From: Caenorhabditis remanei | Lineage: Eukaryota > Nematoda > Chromadorea > Rhabditida > Rhabditidae | Assembly: GCF_010183535.1 (NCBI RefSeq) | Contig: NC_071332.1 | Location: 9,734,001-9,798,000, forward strand | Reading direction: 5' to 3' | Length of the DNA: 64,000 bases | In this document: piece after piece, positions 11,101-24,600 of the stretch | Numbering within the stretch: position 1 is the first letter of the stretch | Layout: each line of letters starts with the position of its first letter | Position numbers and translations under genes: made by a program | The notes under the pieces: generated by a model | Told to the model about the DNA's origin: nothing | Database searches by the model: none | What the model saw: only the letters and a program-made list of their open reading frames with translations

Positions 11101-13337
11101 AGTCTTCGGAAACGCTTCTGTTACTGCCCAATGATCAAATTTAACTCCAGAGTTAGCCATGCAAAAAATAATAATTTTAGACTTTAAATTTCTCACATTC
11201 ACAATTAGAACAGACAAAAGCAGGTCACAAGAAATGATTTTCGACCGTTTTAATTAAAATTAGAACTTTTGCCGCAAAGGAAACATATTTCCAAAAGGAG
11301 TTAGTGTCCCAGACAGGCAGCTGACTTGAATTCTGAATTTGAAGTTTCAAATTGAAATTGTGACATTCGAAAATTTTTTCGCACTCTTTGAAGGACATGA
11401 GAGAAACTTGCAGACGTGAAAAGAAGGTTGCAAACTTCGAGTTCAGTCAGTTCTCTTACTCCGTTCAGTAGAATTTCGTGTTTTATACGCTTTCTTAAGA
11501 CGTAGATCGGATATTACTTCCATTTATAACGTAACTAGGTTTGAAATTAATCTGGTTGTCAGCATTTCCGTTATGGTGTTCTTGGAAAAGATTTTCAGAT
11601 TGAAATTTTAACGTTTTTGTTATCTTTTCTGTGTGAGACAAGTTTAGAAAAACTAAAGAATGCCTGATCTAGAACTTTCAATTTTACTGATTCTGATTTC
11701 TGTTCATTCTTCTCTGACACATTCTTCCAGACAGCTGAAAAAAGGGTCATTTCCAGACGGGCCACTGTTTTACTGGTTGAAAATAACATTTATGATTAAC
11801 TACTGGGTTCAAGCCTTCATTACATAAGAATTCACACTTTCTATCCCTTCAATTATATTTGTAAAAGTTTATAAAATCCTCTTTATTTCACATATTGTCA
11901 GTTGTTTTTAGTTGATCTTATTGTTTTTGATTCCATTTTACTCCACTTCTCACTTGTTTTATTTATCAGTTCTGAATTTTGAACAAGCAATATCTGCTCT
12001 TTCCTCTCAACCGTCTGTAACATCTTTTCAACTTTTGAAAACTGAAAACATACGTTTTCACTCATCTGGTTACCGGTTTTCGTAGACTATGAAAGACACT
12101 TTTCTCAGTTCAGGAAAACCGAAAATAATTATTTCTTCTCTCCCATACTTGTATACAATTTCTACGAATCTCAATCTGCAATTTTTAGCGTCTTTGAATA
12201 TTTGCTCTGGGCGCTTTGGTCTCATTTCCTCCGGGTGCCCACCCAACACAAATAGCCAATCCGCCGTCTCATAATTGGGGTCCGTAGTCTCATTTCTTCC
12301 AGAAGAAGAACAAGAAAGAGACCACAAATGACATTCTCGCCCGAACAAGCAGAAGGACCAAAATCTGTTCTTTTCATGCTTTTCCAGTTGTTGCCGCTTC
12401 TCGCATTCCTCTGTTTTTTCTCTAAACTCTTGTTGAAATTATAAACAAAAGTAGATCATATCCACTAAATTCTCTAGAATTGTACTTTGTTGTATCTGGT
12501 AGTGTGACTTAAAGAAAGGAACTGAAGATGAGAGCCCCTCGTGGTTGCCTTCATGTCATGAGCAAGAAGTGGGCGAAGTGGAGGACCTTCTTCTGCAGTT
12601 TACTTACTAGGATTATGTATATTTCCGCACTTGTGTTTGTCTTCATTTAGAACTGACGTTTCTTGTTGCTTGTTGATTCTAGATGAACTTGTTTTCAGAG
12701 TGAAGCTTTGATGAACTAGTTTCTGACGTCTCCTTTTTCGAAAATTAGGTCAACATTCCAATAACATACGAAGAAGTTGGTCGACTTGAACTTCATTTAG
12801 CTAAATTTCTGTCAAATTAGAGAAACATTTTTTGGAAACGTTGTCGGTGGTGTTTTCTAGTTAGAAAAATGTAGAAAGTCCTTAAGTAAGAAACAACTTG
12901 CGAACTTTCAAGAATACCAAAATCTATCATAAAAGTATTTGGGATCCATCTCCTTGCTCTACTGTAATACTCGAACACTGACCGACATGTATAGAACCCT
13001 CAATAACAATTAAATGTTTGATACTGACCTTGTGTAAAGCTGTAAATGTGAGAATTTGTTTTCCGCTGTCCAATAAAACGTTGTTTCAAGTCACCTGATG
13101 AAAATAGCTTTCCATTTTATGTGTTACGCCAGGATGAGTTAGTTCAAGTTCTAGGAAACATAAACTTTGCAGTCGAGTAAAACTAATTGAGTGAACAACT
13201 TCATTTCAGTCAAAACAACTAAAAATAAGAGCTAGGCAGGTTTCTCCAAGGACTGGTATCTGACGTATTCGTTCCCTTCTCTTTCTTCGAGATATTCATA
13301 AACATCTTCTTTATCAAATTCATTTTATTATCTGAAA
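8169..13337. other. 5-kb region without a supported gene
   Basis: Pyrimidine-rich on the + strand with many TTTTCAG-like words. It could be a long promoter or intron of the downstream chemoreceptor gene. Open frames (for example 8399-8719 +, 12070-12348 -) lack paired splice sites or recognisable residues. I see no RNA gene. A short AAAT tandem repeat lies at 10218-10248. Confidence 0.45.
10218..10248. repeat. AAAT-type microsatellite
   Basis: About seven units of AAAT/AAATAT in a row inside intergenic sequence. Simple repeat, probably length-variable. Confidence 0.7.
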
Positions 13338-14983
13338 ATGTATTTTCCAGGCGCCTCGTCTTTATCAAATGCCTCAATGTTGGGCATGATAAGTACCTCC
13401 CCGAATTGTCCAATAGAAGCTCAATGGTTCGTTGGAATATACACAGTTGTCATCTACGCTCCATTGGCATTCGTCTATGTAGTGGTTGCCACTCTTTTCA
13501 TTAAACATCCCACTGCATTTCATCCGTTGTTTGTGTAAGTGCCTTTTTTGTTTCTTTTCAAAGAGGTTATCCACTTTAGAGGACTCGCAAAGTGCCCTGT
13601 GGAGGGGTGTTCTGGTTTTGTATGAATCTATACCAGCAACTAATAATATTTCAGAATCTCATTCTTCCTTATCCTTCTTGCCTACACTACTTCCAACTTC
13701 ATCCTTTTCTTCCGAAATCTTTTGGAATTCTTCTTCATTAATGAATTCATATTTTCAATTCTTGAATTCATCCTAGTATCTGCCAATTATTACACCCAGC
13801 CAATTGTTATCCTAGCACTTTTGGAACGGCTGGCAGCTACCGTATTTGTGTCGAATTATGAAAAATCATTGCAATGGATACCGTACCTAATTGGACAATT
13901 CATATGTGTAAGTGTCATAGACTACAGTATTTCTTTTTCATTTTTCTATTTTCAGATCATATTTGTGGTACTCATGAGTTTATCTCAACACGAAGGAAAT
14001 CTGATAAACAATATTCAAATTGTTCTCTCTTTCGTAATATGCTCGGTTAGTCTGAATCCCATAACACTTCTCAATACAATTCGTTTTGTTTTTTCAGTGT
14101 CTAGTCGCTTTATTTTTGGTGAATCGGTACAAAACTGCAAATTCAGTCGGAAAGTCTACGCTGACAACTAGGTATCAATTGGCGGAAAATATCAAAGCAT
14201 TGAGGTAAAGAATCAGTGAGCAACGGGGGTAAAGTGTACCTGGCGATTCAGAGGTGTGGGAAAATTATGAATCTGGAGACAGGGGAAAGTGTGACACATT
14301 TCATTTGTAAGATTAAAAAGTTCTGTTGAACTTTGGTGGTTTTGTGTAGACTCATGCATAGAAGCGATCACATGACCAGTAGGATTCGGCTACCATGATG
14401 ATAAAATTGAGCTGGAATATATTTATATATATATTTTTTTTAAATTTATTAACATACGAGAGAGAGAGAGACGAATTTCAAACAGTTCCATTTTCAGAAT
14501 CTTTGTCCCATTCATCGTATTGGACAATGTGATCTCTCTTATGTTCGTAATCACCAGTTACACAATCTCAATCGCTAGAAAATTCGACGAAGACGAATGT
14601 AACAAGTCTTCCAGTTATGTGCCTATCTTTACAGTGTTCAGGACGGTACGTACTTATTCATGAAAATTGACTTCGTCCTTTCAATCTAAACTTTTTCAGA
14701 TAGCCATTCTGATCCAAATATCAATGGCTGTGATAGTTGTATACATGCACGAGTCAATGAAAGTCTGGAATTGGAGAGATTGTTATCGAAGAAGTAATCG
14801 GTCACAAGACGTTAGTATCACGGCAAATCGACCTGATAGGCTCAAAGTGAGTGCTATTTTGATCTGGATTTTTAAAATTTTATTTATTTTCAGATTAAAA
14901 ACGTTCTTGGTAAAAACATTGTGGAACAAGAAACAGGAGAAAACTACTTTGCACAATTGAGTAAGCAATGGCAAAAAGTATAG
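13338..14983 (+). CDS. SRE-class serpentine chemoreceptor
   Basis: Seven exons with matched phases: 13338-13534, 13655-13907, 13956-14045, 14098-14204, 14498-14645, 14700-14846, 14894-14983 (343 aa, the usual SRE length). It is a seven-helix membrane protein: the first helix is around WFVGIYTVVIYAPLAFVYVV, followed by ISFFLILLAYTTSNFIL and later segments. Features I associate with SRE receptors are the LLERLAATVFVSNYE stretch after TM3, the RYQLAENIKALR stretch before TM6, and the C-terminal GENYFAQLSKQW. These are G-protein-coupled receptors of chemosensory neurons. An AATAAA lies just after the stop. The exact start is uncertain: the ATG at 13338 is directly followed by a TTTTCCAG that could be an acceptor, in which case the ATG at 13375 or an upstream exon would be used. 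Confidence 0.85.
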
Positions 14984-15054
14984 AAATAAACATGTTTTTT
15001 TTTTAATATATGATTTGTTTGTAAATACAATGAATGATGTACTTTTTTCTTTGT

Positions 15055-15645
15055 TTAATAGTTGTCTTCATTGGCAAGGTACTTTTTGTGATTACGACGT
15101 TTTCTGGAGATCATCATCTCTCTTTCTTCCTTCGGGAAGATTGTCTCAAGGTTAAGAATTCCAAGATCGAATGTCTTCTTTGGAATTTTTCCTTGAGTGA
15201 TATAAGATTTCGGAATCAGGAACTTGACTTTGCGGTGACCAGGCTGAAAGTATGATTGGTTGAAATTCTAGTTAGAGACCTCATCGTAGTCGACGGAGGG
15301 TGATTAGAAAAGCAATCAACACCTCCTCAATTGCACAACACTCTCTGAAAACCTATTGATACTCACATAGTATTTGTCATCGCAATCGTGATAGACCTTG
15401 AAAATTGGATCGATTGGAGTCAACTCAGCTTCTCCTCCGGAGAGCTGGAAATTTCCTTCGGCATCCGTATATCCAGCCTCCAAAAGATCATCTGGATCTG
15501 GTCCAGAATCTTCCTCCCACAGCTTTATTCTGACATTGCCAGCTGGTTTGTCACCACAAAGAAGACGTCCTTTGACAGCAATCGATTGATCTCTCATGGC
15601 CTGAGCCACGGCTAGGGAGAACAAAAGGATCAAGAGAGATTTCAT
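15055..15645 (-). CDS. transthyretin-like (TTR) secreted protein
   Basis: Two exons, 15367-15645 and 15055-15243 (155 aa), separated by a 123-nt intron. Residues 1-16 (MKSLLILLFSLAVAQA) form a signal peptide. Then follow the nematode TTR-like hallmarks: QSIAVKGRLLCGDKPA at the first strand, VRIKLWEEDSGPDPDDLL, YTDAEGNFQLSG, a second Cys in YHDCDDKYY, and PGHRKVKFLIPKSYI, PKKTFDLGILNLE at the end. The C-terminal tail is unusually basic (SRKRRNHKKY). These extracellular carrier-like proteins are expanded in nematodes; one member bridges phosphatidylserine during corpse engulfment. The acceptor TTTAATTTCAG lies 6 nt before the ATG, as for an SL1 site. Its position beside the frpr gene suggests C. 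elegans ttr-44, from memory, so I leave the symbol empty. Confidence 0.9.
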
Positions 15646-16368
15646 GATGTTCTGAAATTAAAAGTTTGAATTGGTATAAGAAATAGAGGAATTCAATTCT
15701 AGAAGAAAGAAGAAGTCAATAGACCGTGCGTTTTTGAAAGTAAAACACCAAACAAATAAGCAATTTTATCAAAACTGTTATCAGTTGAATTTGATGTTTA
15801 TGAAAGAGCCAGTCCTTATTTGTTCATTCGATCGAAATGATATGAAAGATGACAGCAGTTATATGTAAAGAAGCCTTGAGAGCCGAGTTTCAAGGATTAG
15901 AACGAAAAGAGGAGGAACCAGAAACTCTTTTTCAAGATAGATTAGATTAGCAGCAGATTAAGATGGCTGACGTGTCCAGTGCCCTTCACCAAAGTATCTC
16001 TGACTTGTTATTTCAGTTCTTTATCAATTGGATTCATCCAAACACAAAATACATACAATGGAGAAAAACACGTAATGGGCGGGGAGCAAAAGTGGTTGGG
16101 GACATCGGGAAGGAAAAATAAAACTGGGATGGAACGGGATGTATAGATATGAAATCAATGTTTTCAATATGAAAAATGGGTAAAAGTCTGGGATTTAGAA
16201 GGAAATGTGGGAAACGAGGGATGGGAAACTTCGTTTTATACTGTTTCATGAAATCAACAAACAGTTTTTGTTTGTGATTTTCATGTCAATTTTAAATTTT
16301 CCTTCAGAACAACCAAACATCAAAACTCGAGTTGTTGATGAGAATAGATAAAGAATTCGAAATAAAAC
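15646..16368. other. ttr promoter and frpr 3' flank
   Basis: The two minus-strand genes are tandem, so this 720 bp holds the ttr gene's promoter and the 3' UTR of the frpr gene. AATAAA-like words appear on the minus strand. No coding signal seen. Confidence 0.5.
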
Positions 16369-18620
16369 CTAGAGAGCAGTGATTGAGATTGTTTCATTAT
16401 TTGGTAGATGATTCAGAGGACGGACGTAAATTCTGGGATGACGGCCTTCTGAAGATTCCATGTCGACGATATTCACTTCAGCTAGCCATCGTTTTGGTGT
16501 TCGGGAGGAGATCTGCATTTTCATCTATATAGAGAAAAGTTGAATTAGTTCAAGAGATTGATGTCTTACTTGACTTCCATCATCCCACCCAGAATCAATG
16601 TCATCGTCAATATTTGGCCAATCGACGTTTGGAAGGTTTCGAGTGGTTAGTGGTTGCCAGATTGGAGACGCCGCACTTTCCGACTCTGGAACTCATGTTA
16701 TGGTTTTATTTGGTAGATTTCGATGCTTGAACAGTGAAAAACTTGAGTTTGCAGATAAAAATGAGGCTTCGAAACTTATTTGCATTCATCATCCCAGATA
16801 ATCTATTTTCTGACGTTCCCTATGCTTTTTTCAGATGTAACGATGAAGTGATTCACTATTTCAAAACGTTGATCTGCGAGACCTTATCAAAAACAAAACT
16901 AGGCTTCAATTTACTAAAAGTTAGAAATTTGGGGTTTCTTTTTGAACTTCGATTATATTTTGAATTCCTGGAATATTCACAAAAGAGGGTTCAGATCTGA
17001 AGTTTCCCGTAGCTAACCTGCAAAACTAGCTTGATCACTTCTATTCAAATCCAATGATGGAAGAATCAATTTCGTACTGCTACTTCCATTTTGAGTCTGA
17101 AATTTCTAGTTTATTAAACTTTTTCGGACTTTGCTCTTGTTCTTTTTCCCCTACCTTATCAATAACAAGTCTCGTTGAAACTGGCTGATAAGCGGAGTAA
17201 TTACGTGAGCCGGCTGGTACACAACAACAGTATTCTTCATACAATACACGTTTCAGCTTCTTCCAATACATTCTGGAAAACAGATGTGTGATCAGATCCA
17301 TCAAAACGAGAGTTCTTACTTGAAAACATCTCTGTAGTCTTGATTGAAGATGAAGTAGATGATGCAATTGACTGATGAGTTGAAAACTACTAAAAAGTTG
17401 CTAGTGTCCGATAGAAAATTAAGAAGAACTGGTGATGGTTCTGTGAAGTTTTCGATGAAGTTTACAACCAAAGCCTATAAAATTGATCGGATTCTCAGAA
17501 CCTTTCGTTCGATGTGCTCACCAATGTGTTACAGGCCAGAAACAAGATGACAACCATGATCATTGTGATAGTGTCATCGGAAGTTCCCTCGTTCTTAGGA
17601 GCCGTTTCATCTGTTTTTGCTTTCGATTGTCTTTTCACAATGAATGCATTAATGCAGAGAAGGAAGAAAAATGGGAGAAGAGTCATGAGGACCATGTACA
17701 TATATCTGAAAATTCGTTTGATTAGATTATTAAAAAGAGAATAGGTCTTACATGTTGTAAACGGAGTTGATAGTGACGAAAAGAGAAGTTGGACAGATTT
17801 CAATGACTTGTTCCTTTGTGATGTCATTGAAACACTTCCGAAGATTGAATTGTGGGAACCGAAGAGAGTTGTACATGATTGAAACAACGACTATCGAAAT
17901 GCAGATTTGTTTTGCTCGACGGACGGTACAATAATGTTTTGCGTGGGATGGCCAACACACCTGGAATATAATTTCATACTTTCAGAAATTGGACAGCTTC
18001 AAAATTGTTTCTTTTGTATCTTATTCTTAAAGATACAAAAATCTGTTTCAACTATCATTCGTGACGAAGGTTTTAAGTACACCTATTGTGTTCTAAACGT
18101 TCTATCTGTGTATACTCGAACATCGTACTCCCTTCAAACTCACATTCACAAAACAATCGACTGCAGCTGCCACAGTGAAGTATATACTACAAGTTTGTGC
18201 CATATATCCGAATGGGAGAGTGTAAACTGTTGTATATGGGGCTTGTGTTAACTCAGGAATGTAAGATCTGGCAGAGTCGATCCAGAAAATGAAGAGACCA
18301 GTGACGATAACCATGAAATCACTACAGGCAAGGAATAGGAGATAAGTGTTGGCTGAGTTCTGCAGCCTTTTTCGAGTGTAGAGGAATACATTGATGATGT
18401 TGGTTAAGACGCCGAAGACGGAAAGGATGGGAAGGGCGAGAATTATCGTCAAGTAGTTGGCCCTGGAATGAAAAAGTTTGATGTTTGCAATCAAGATCTC
18501 ATAAAAATATCAACGGTTTCAGACAACTAACCATTCAAAAAACGGTGAATAATCGTCTCTCTGAATATCGGAGCACAAACATTCTGTCGAGTTCTCGCTG
18601 CCTTCCCACTCCAGAATCAT
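16369..18620 (-). CDS. frpr-5: FMRFamide-receptor-like GPCR (frpr family)
   Basis: Nine exons, all phase-consistent: 18532-18620, 18144-18462, 17752-17960, 17522-17705, 17320-17474, 17155-17272, 17018-17096, 16570-16685, 16369-16524 (474 aa). The N terminus is extracellular with Cys and an N-glycosylation site (ENST). Seven helices follow: TM1 LTIILALPILSVFGVLTNII, then NSANTYLLFLACSDFMV in TM2 and FTVAAAVDC in TM3. TM5-6 include VLMTLLPFFFLLCINAFIV and MIMVVILFLACNTL, and TM7 carries NSSVNCIIYFIF in place of NPxxY. A Cys triplet (YCCCVPAG) after TM7 is a probable palmitoylation site. The long tail is Ser/Asp-rich. It should bind FMRFamide-like neuropeptides in neurons or muscle. The symbol rests on family plus position near cav-2. 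The ATG follows TTTTTCAG by 4 nt, so the 5' UTR is trans-spliced or begins far upstream. Confidence 0.85.
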
Positions 18621-21600
18621 GATGCTGAAAAACGGGAAAATTGGGAAAAGTTTAAAAAGAAAAAAGGAAAAGTATAGATTTCTCTCAATCTCTCCGAAAT
18701 CTGTGGGCGGAGATGACTTGAGGGCCCTCCCAAAAAAGAATCAAATTTCTTGACGTTCTTCTAATTAACGCTTCACTAAAAGTGAGAGAAAAGAAGAAAA
18801 AATGAAATAAATCAGGTCAAAAAGTTTACTTCTTTCTTCTTCTCTCTTGACCTTTAAAGTACAAAAGTCGCAGTTCACTAGAGACGTCAATATTCTGATA
18901 ATCTATTTTGGTAATCTGACATTTTCATTCCACATGAAAAACTTTCCCACTGGTCACTGGTTCAGATTTGAGAATCTAGAATCTGGCGTCTTGAAACCCG
19001 ACACCTTTTTCTATTTGGCACCCCTGAAAATTGCCTTCCGATTGGGTCTCTATTTTTTGTTGCTTGCTTTTTTGAACCTTTCAATACACCAAAGATAATT
19101 GGGTGCCAAAAATGTGAAACTGAAAATCAGAAAGAGATAAAAAGAGACGGAACTGAGGTGTCTAAACCAATGAGCACACGAACAAAAGAAGAATGAAACC
19201 AGGATACAAGGATATAAATGTACCTCTTTCCAGCTCTTTTTTGTACTTTTCGCTTGCGTCAGACATGCACAAAGAACTCTGATAACTCAATTTTAGGTTG
19301 GCTTTTGAAGAATATCGAGAGGGTGCGAAACGAATAGAACGTCATGGAGGTCAAGCGAGCGATATCTCTTGTTCGTTGAGCTTCAAGTCTCATGTCCATT
19401 TTCACTCATTCATTCGACCTTGGATGTCTTGAAGATGTGGTGAACTGTGAGTAAGACTAACAAAAAAGAAGAAATTGAATTTGAAGGTGGTCATCCGGAA
19501 AAAAAATTAAATATACTGGAAATGAAACAGACAGAAATGAGTGTAGGAGTAGGCGCAGCTAGTAGAGAGAACGAACAAAAACTAGATATTTCAGAAATCA
19601 ATCACACAATTGGTCAAAAAGTTGAAATCAACGTTGTTTTAAAAATTAATTATTTTAGAAACCAATGGCTCTCAAATTCTGAAGCAATACATAGAACAAT
19701 TATTTCAGGCTCGGTGTTTTTATTCATGGAAAGTCTGTGTGTGATTTTCTTTTCCTCTTGTTGTAACCAGTTAACTTTTTAGATCACCATTTAGCATTAC
19801 ATACAATTGTCTTTCAGATTGCCACATATTTACTTCCAACGTCTTCTTCTTTTCATGAACAACTAGGCTGTATTGTTTTTCTTCCTGGTTTAGGAATGTT
19901 CTTTCGATATAATCATATAATTTTCACTCATAAGATTATAGAATATATTCAATCAAAACCAATTGTGGTCCCCAACTTACTCAGGTATCAACGGTATCAT
20001 TCCTTCGAGTATCGTAGCCGTCACGTTCATCCTTGAATCAGAAAAATATATCACTAGACAAGAGGAGGAATAAGTAGAAACTTAGTAAACACTTGAGCAG
20101 AAAGAACCGAAAGAGAATTCAGGAGACTAACAAAGAAATGGGCGGAGCTTCTGAGAAGTAAGGGCAAAAGGAAAGACCGATAAAGAGTGGGAAGAAGAAA
20201 AACGATTTGAAAGTTAAGGAAAAGACCCTCCAAAAAGAAATTGGTTCCCGGAATGAAATGCGATAAAAAGAGAGAAAGCAAGGAGAAAAACGGAGTGGAT
20301 TGATTGGAAATGATTGGATGGGTAATGAAATAGGAAGAGGATAATTGGAAGGTAAATCGAGATTATTTACTTCTTTTTTAAGGAGAAAGTTGAGTTACAA
20401 GCTCGTTGATCATGTGTACTTGATGAGAAATATAGTTTCAGTAGACAACTTGCAAGTGCTTTCGATAGAATACAAATGAGAAAAATGGATATAGGGAGAA
20501 ATGGAAAAAAAGAAGAAGAACTTGTCTTGTTTCTGCAAATTTCCGTTGCCACGTCGTCGCAATGATCGCCGTCAAAATGACATGTGGATGGGCGAACGAG
20601 CCGCCACCAGATTTCACACTTTTTTCGCTTGCGGTTCTTTTATTTTCTTTTTTTACTGTTCTTGTTAAATCTTTGATTCTCGTTTTTGTCTTACAAAAAG
20701 TCGCATCATTAACATGTAGGAAGTGGTGAAGAGGCGTTTTGGAGTGAGAATAAATAAAAGAGAATTCAGAAATGGTTCTTGTAATTTGGAGAAGTGTACG
20801 AAATTGACTGCACTAGTTGTTTTCGATGACAGCATCGGAAAAAGGTTTATGAGAACTTTAGAAGAAGTGAAGAAATATTTGTATTCAGATGATTTTATTT
20901 CAGTTTCGGGTTGAAGGATGGGTTTTAAACTTTTGTTGACTTTTGTGCGTAAAACCAGAAACAATTAGAAATTAAAAATCAGAAAAATCTGTGTACCAAA
21001 AATTTGGATGGTTCTCTTTTTGAAAATCATCATGATAGGATGTTTTAACGAGACAATTTTGAATCAGTTTAGCCCCAAGTATTTATTTAATTAAGGAAAC
21101 ATCATCAATTATTTCGCGAGCTTATGAATTTTCAAGAGAACTACCATCCGATGATCACTGTCTCCCTTTTCAGGAAAATTTGCAGACGGAAAAGTGTGGG
21201 AGGCTTGCTAATTGATTTATTTATTCATTCATGAAATTATCCAGACAGAAAGAAAGAAGGGGGAAGTCTTGAACACGAAGAATTCATCCACTTCAAAACG
21301 TCACTCTGATTTTCGAAAAGAATAAAGAAGACGAGAACTATCTCTTGATTCTGAAATCTAGTTTCCGGATTCTAAATTATGTGATTTGAGTTTTGATTCA
21401 TGTCCTGAACTATGACAAATCCATATGACAAGATCTCGAAAAGTTGTAGATCATTTGTGATGACGTCACAAAGTCTTTTAGAAGTTCTCTTCGAAAATGA
21501 AAAATGAAAATGAAGGAAAGCACTCAAAGGGGAACTGATCTCAAAGACTTAAACTGCTCTTCTGCTGTTCCAGAAAAAAGTTCTTAGCGTCGATGACGGC

Positions 21601-24600
21601 GAGCGCAAAAGGGCTTTGTGGGAATAATCTGGAGAAGGAAAGGAGAATAAAAAAGTTGGAAAGTTGAAAAAAGAGGAAGTAGAAAGAGTGAAAAGTCAGA
21701 AAGAAAACTATCCGAAAGGTTCCGTTTCTTATTTTTCGAAAGTGAAAGGGAGAAATCAATGAGCAAGGTTATAAATCTGAGAACATCAAGATTTGGATCT
21801 TCTGGAATTCCGAGTTTACACATCCCATCAATCAGGAATCTGCAAATTTCTCGAAATGCACTCCAAGAGTAAATTCTTCCTATTTTGATTCAGTAGCAAT
21901 TTTCTCTAAGATTTCATTATGTAAATTAGAACTTCATCATCATTTCCTCCACTCAATACACGTTTGTTTATGGGAAAAGAAAAGCAAAAAATTGAGAAAG
22001 AAAAATGGAGTCGTTGACGCCTTCTAATAATGAATGCTGATCGTGAAAAGAGAGGAGATGCTCGTTAAGAAAATGGACGGATTCTTAGAAATCTGTAGAA
22101 TTCTAAAATTCTGAAATTCCAAAAAACAAATAAGAATGAATGTCAATGTGTAGGAATGAATGATGGAAGGTTACCAGAAATATGAAAATGTTCATACGAG
22201 ATCGAATTTAGATCGGAACGCTGGCATTAATGCTCTCTGATTCATCATTTGAAATTTCTGAACTCATATATTTCGAAGAATCAAAAAAACTGTTATCTTA
22301 TATTTTGAATATTCCGTCAAAAAAAAGAACTTTCAAAAAATGAAGATCCTATGAGGGAGCTCACGAGAATCTTCGAATATCATACATCAAAAAAGGAACC
22401 ATTCGGAAAAAAATCTTCACCGGATGTCATGTTGAATCCCTGACCCCATCTGTTTTCTTCTTCTAGAACCAGTAATTTTTGTGTGGATTAACTGAAGAGA
22501 TCTAACATGTTATGATGGAAGACAGGGTAATGAGGAGGTGTCAACACATCCTTCTGAAGAAAAATGAAGATGTTCAAAAAAGGAAAAAAAAAGAAGGGAA
22601 AGGGGACTGGAAGACATTTGGATAATTCAAAAAGAAAAAAAACATAATAACTGGAAAGCAGAGAAAACGAATGTTGAGAAAAAACGGGGCTGTTCTTTCT
22701 GTCTTCTTTTAGAAAGAAAACTGAATTCGAAGAATCTCTTCGTTAGTTTTTTACGAGAAATGAGCTAGATTAATAGGTGGTGAGAAGAAGGCGGAGAAAT
22801 GACGAAACGTTTGGAAATAAAAGAATGGGAACGTTCAAAGTAATGGAAGACAGAATGAGAAACCGAGGGACTTCTTCTGTGTAATTACAGTGCAATTTAA
22901 TCAGATCAAAAAGTTACAAAGACTCAATTAGGTTCGTAGAGAGTTTTGCAGACTTTTCCAAGATCGGAGAAACCCGAGTCTTGTCTACTGCATTCAGGAT
23001 TTCCTACTTTTCAAAAAATGAGTCAAACTAGTTTTCCGGTTGCCAAGAAGAATTGCGAGCATACATCAAGTGTTTTTTTCCTAAATTTTCTGTTATTCTC
23101 ACCAAAAAAGAATCCCACGGATCCAATTTTTTGTATGACAAACCATTGTCAGAAGCTTTGAGATTAATTGGGAACAACGCCGTTCTGATTCAGAGTGGAC
23201 TAATTTCTTTCGAAATGAAAAAAAGAACACGTCAAAAAAAGTGCTCCGACTGGCTGGATATCTGTGTCCGTCCCGTCTGCAATCGGTTGTTGTCCCCCCG
23301 AGGGAACGATATGTATGAAGCAAGAAGTCAAAGAGAAATGTACACCGACACACTCATCATCGACACATTTGTCATGAGCTTCTATTTCTCCGCGAGTCTT
23401 TTCTCCTGAGCTTCTTTTCGAACATCTTGGCGCTGTTCCCTCTGGAGCCACTGGCCGCCAACATGACATTTTCTGAATTATGAGAAGGAAAACGAAAAAG
23501 TGGTGGAGAAAATTGAGAAGAGAATTGAGAGGATTTGATGAGAAGTGAATGACCAGAAGGGATTGGGTTACCGTATTAGGTGGTACCAGTTGAGAAGAGT
23601 TTTTGATGAGAGTTTGAAGAAGCCAATGTTGGAATTTGAATAGTAAAAAACGACGAATTTCAGGAAATTCGATATGAAAAGCAATGTTCAGTTTTATTTT
23701 GAGACAAACAAACAACTGCAACTAGAGATGCGTGGTTCCAGATTGGTAAATGACCACATAGGGAATCAAAAAGGGTTTAAAGAGAACAGAAATTGGGATG
23801 GATAGAAAAAGATAACTAGGGAAACCTGTGTCAGGCTAAAGCTATTTTAATAGAATCAGGAAGATTCAAAAAGATATACTAGCCAGCAAGATACTTGCCT
23901 AAAATGAGTCTGAAAATTTACATTGACCGTGGACTGAACACTGTTAACTGATGACTTCTAGCCACACCTCTCGGCATTGTAAGTGAAATTCAGTACTTTG
24001 GTGGCTTAAAGATCTTGACTGCATGAAGAGAACAACAGTAATTATCGAGAAATGTACTTTCACTTCGTTTTTAATTCGAGTAATCTCATTTTTACTCTTC
24101 CTTCTCCGTTTTACTCTCTTTCTCCTTTTTTCCAATTGCACAATCTAATGAATATTTACTTGTTCTTCTTCCTCTTCCTTCTTCTTTTTTCTAGCTTCCA
24201 ATAATGCTTCGTCTCCTCTCCACACAAAGTTGCTCATAGAACACATGGAGATATGAAGGAGAGAATAAAAAAGTACACAGATGTGACACACAAGATCATT
24301 CTTATTTTTTGTCTTCGTTTCCAATTCGTCATTGTTCACTCGATAAATAATACATAAATCAAGTAGTCAGCTGGATGGAACGAGAAAAAGAAAGGATGGG
24401 TCGTTCGCGGAAGTATTGGAAAGAATGAGAAGAAGAAAAAAAAAGATCGAATTAGATGGACCAATGACAAAGAACTCGGGTAAGACTTTTGAATGATGGT
24501 GGAAAAAGATCAAGAAAAGTTTATGAATCAACAGGGGAAACAAATCGGAGGACAGGAAAAAATCTGACCTTTTTCAGGGAATATATCTCATATCGAATCT

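Noticed and set aside
12070..12348. Minus-strand 92-codon frame with ordinary composition
   Set aside because: No splice partners, no signal peptide, no family residues; intergenic context. Could be chance.
19447..19782. Plus-strand frame beginning at a GTG with acidic residues
   Set aside because: Purine-rich sequence favours long open frames of Lys/Glu; no acceptor/donor pair and no conservation evidence.
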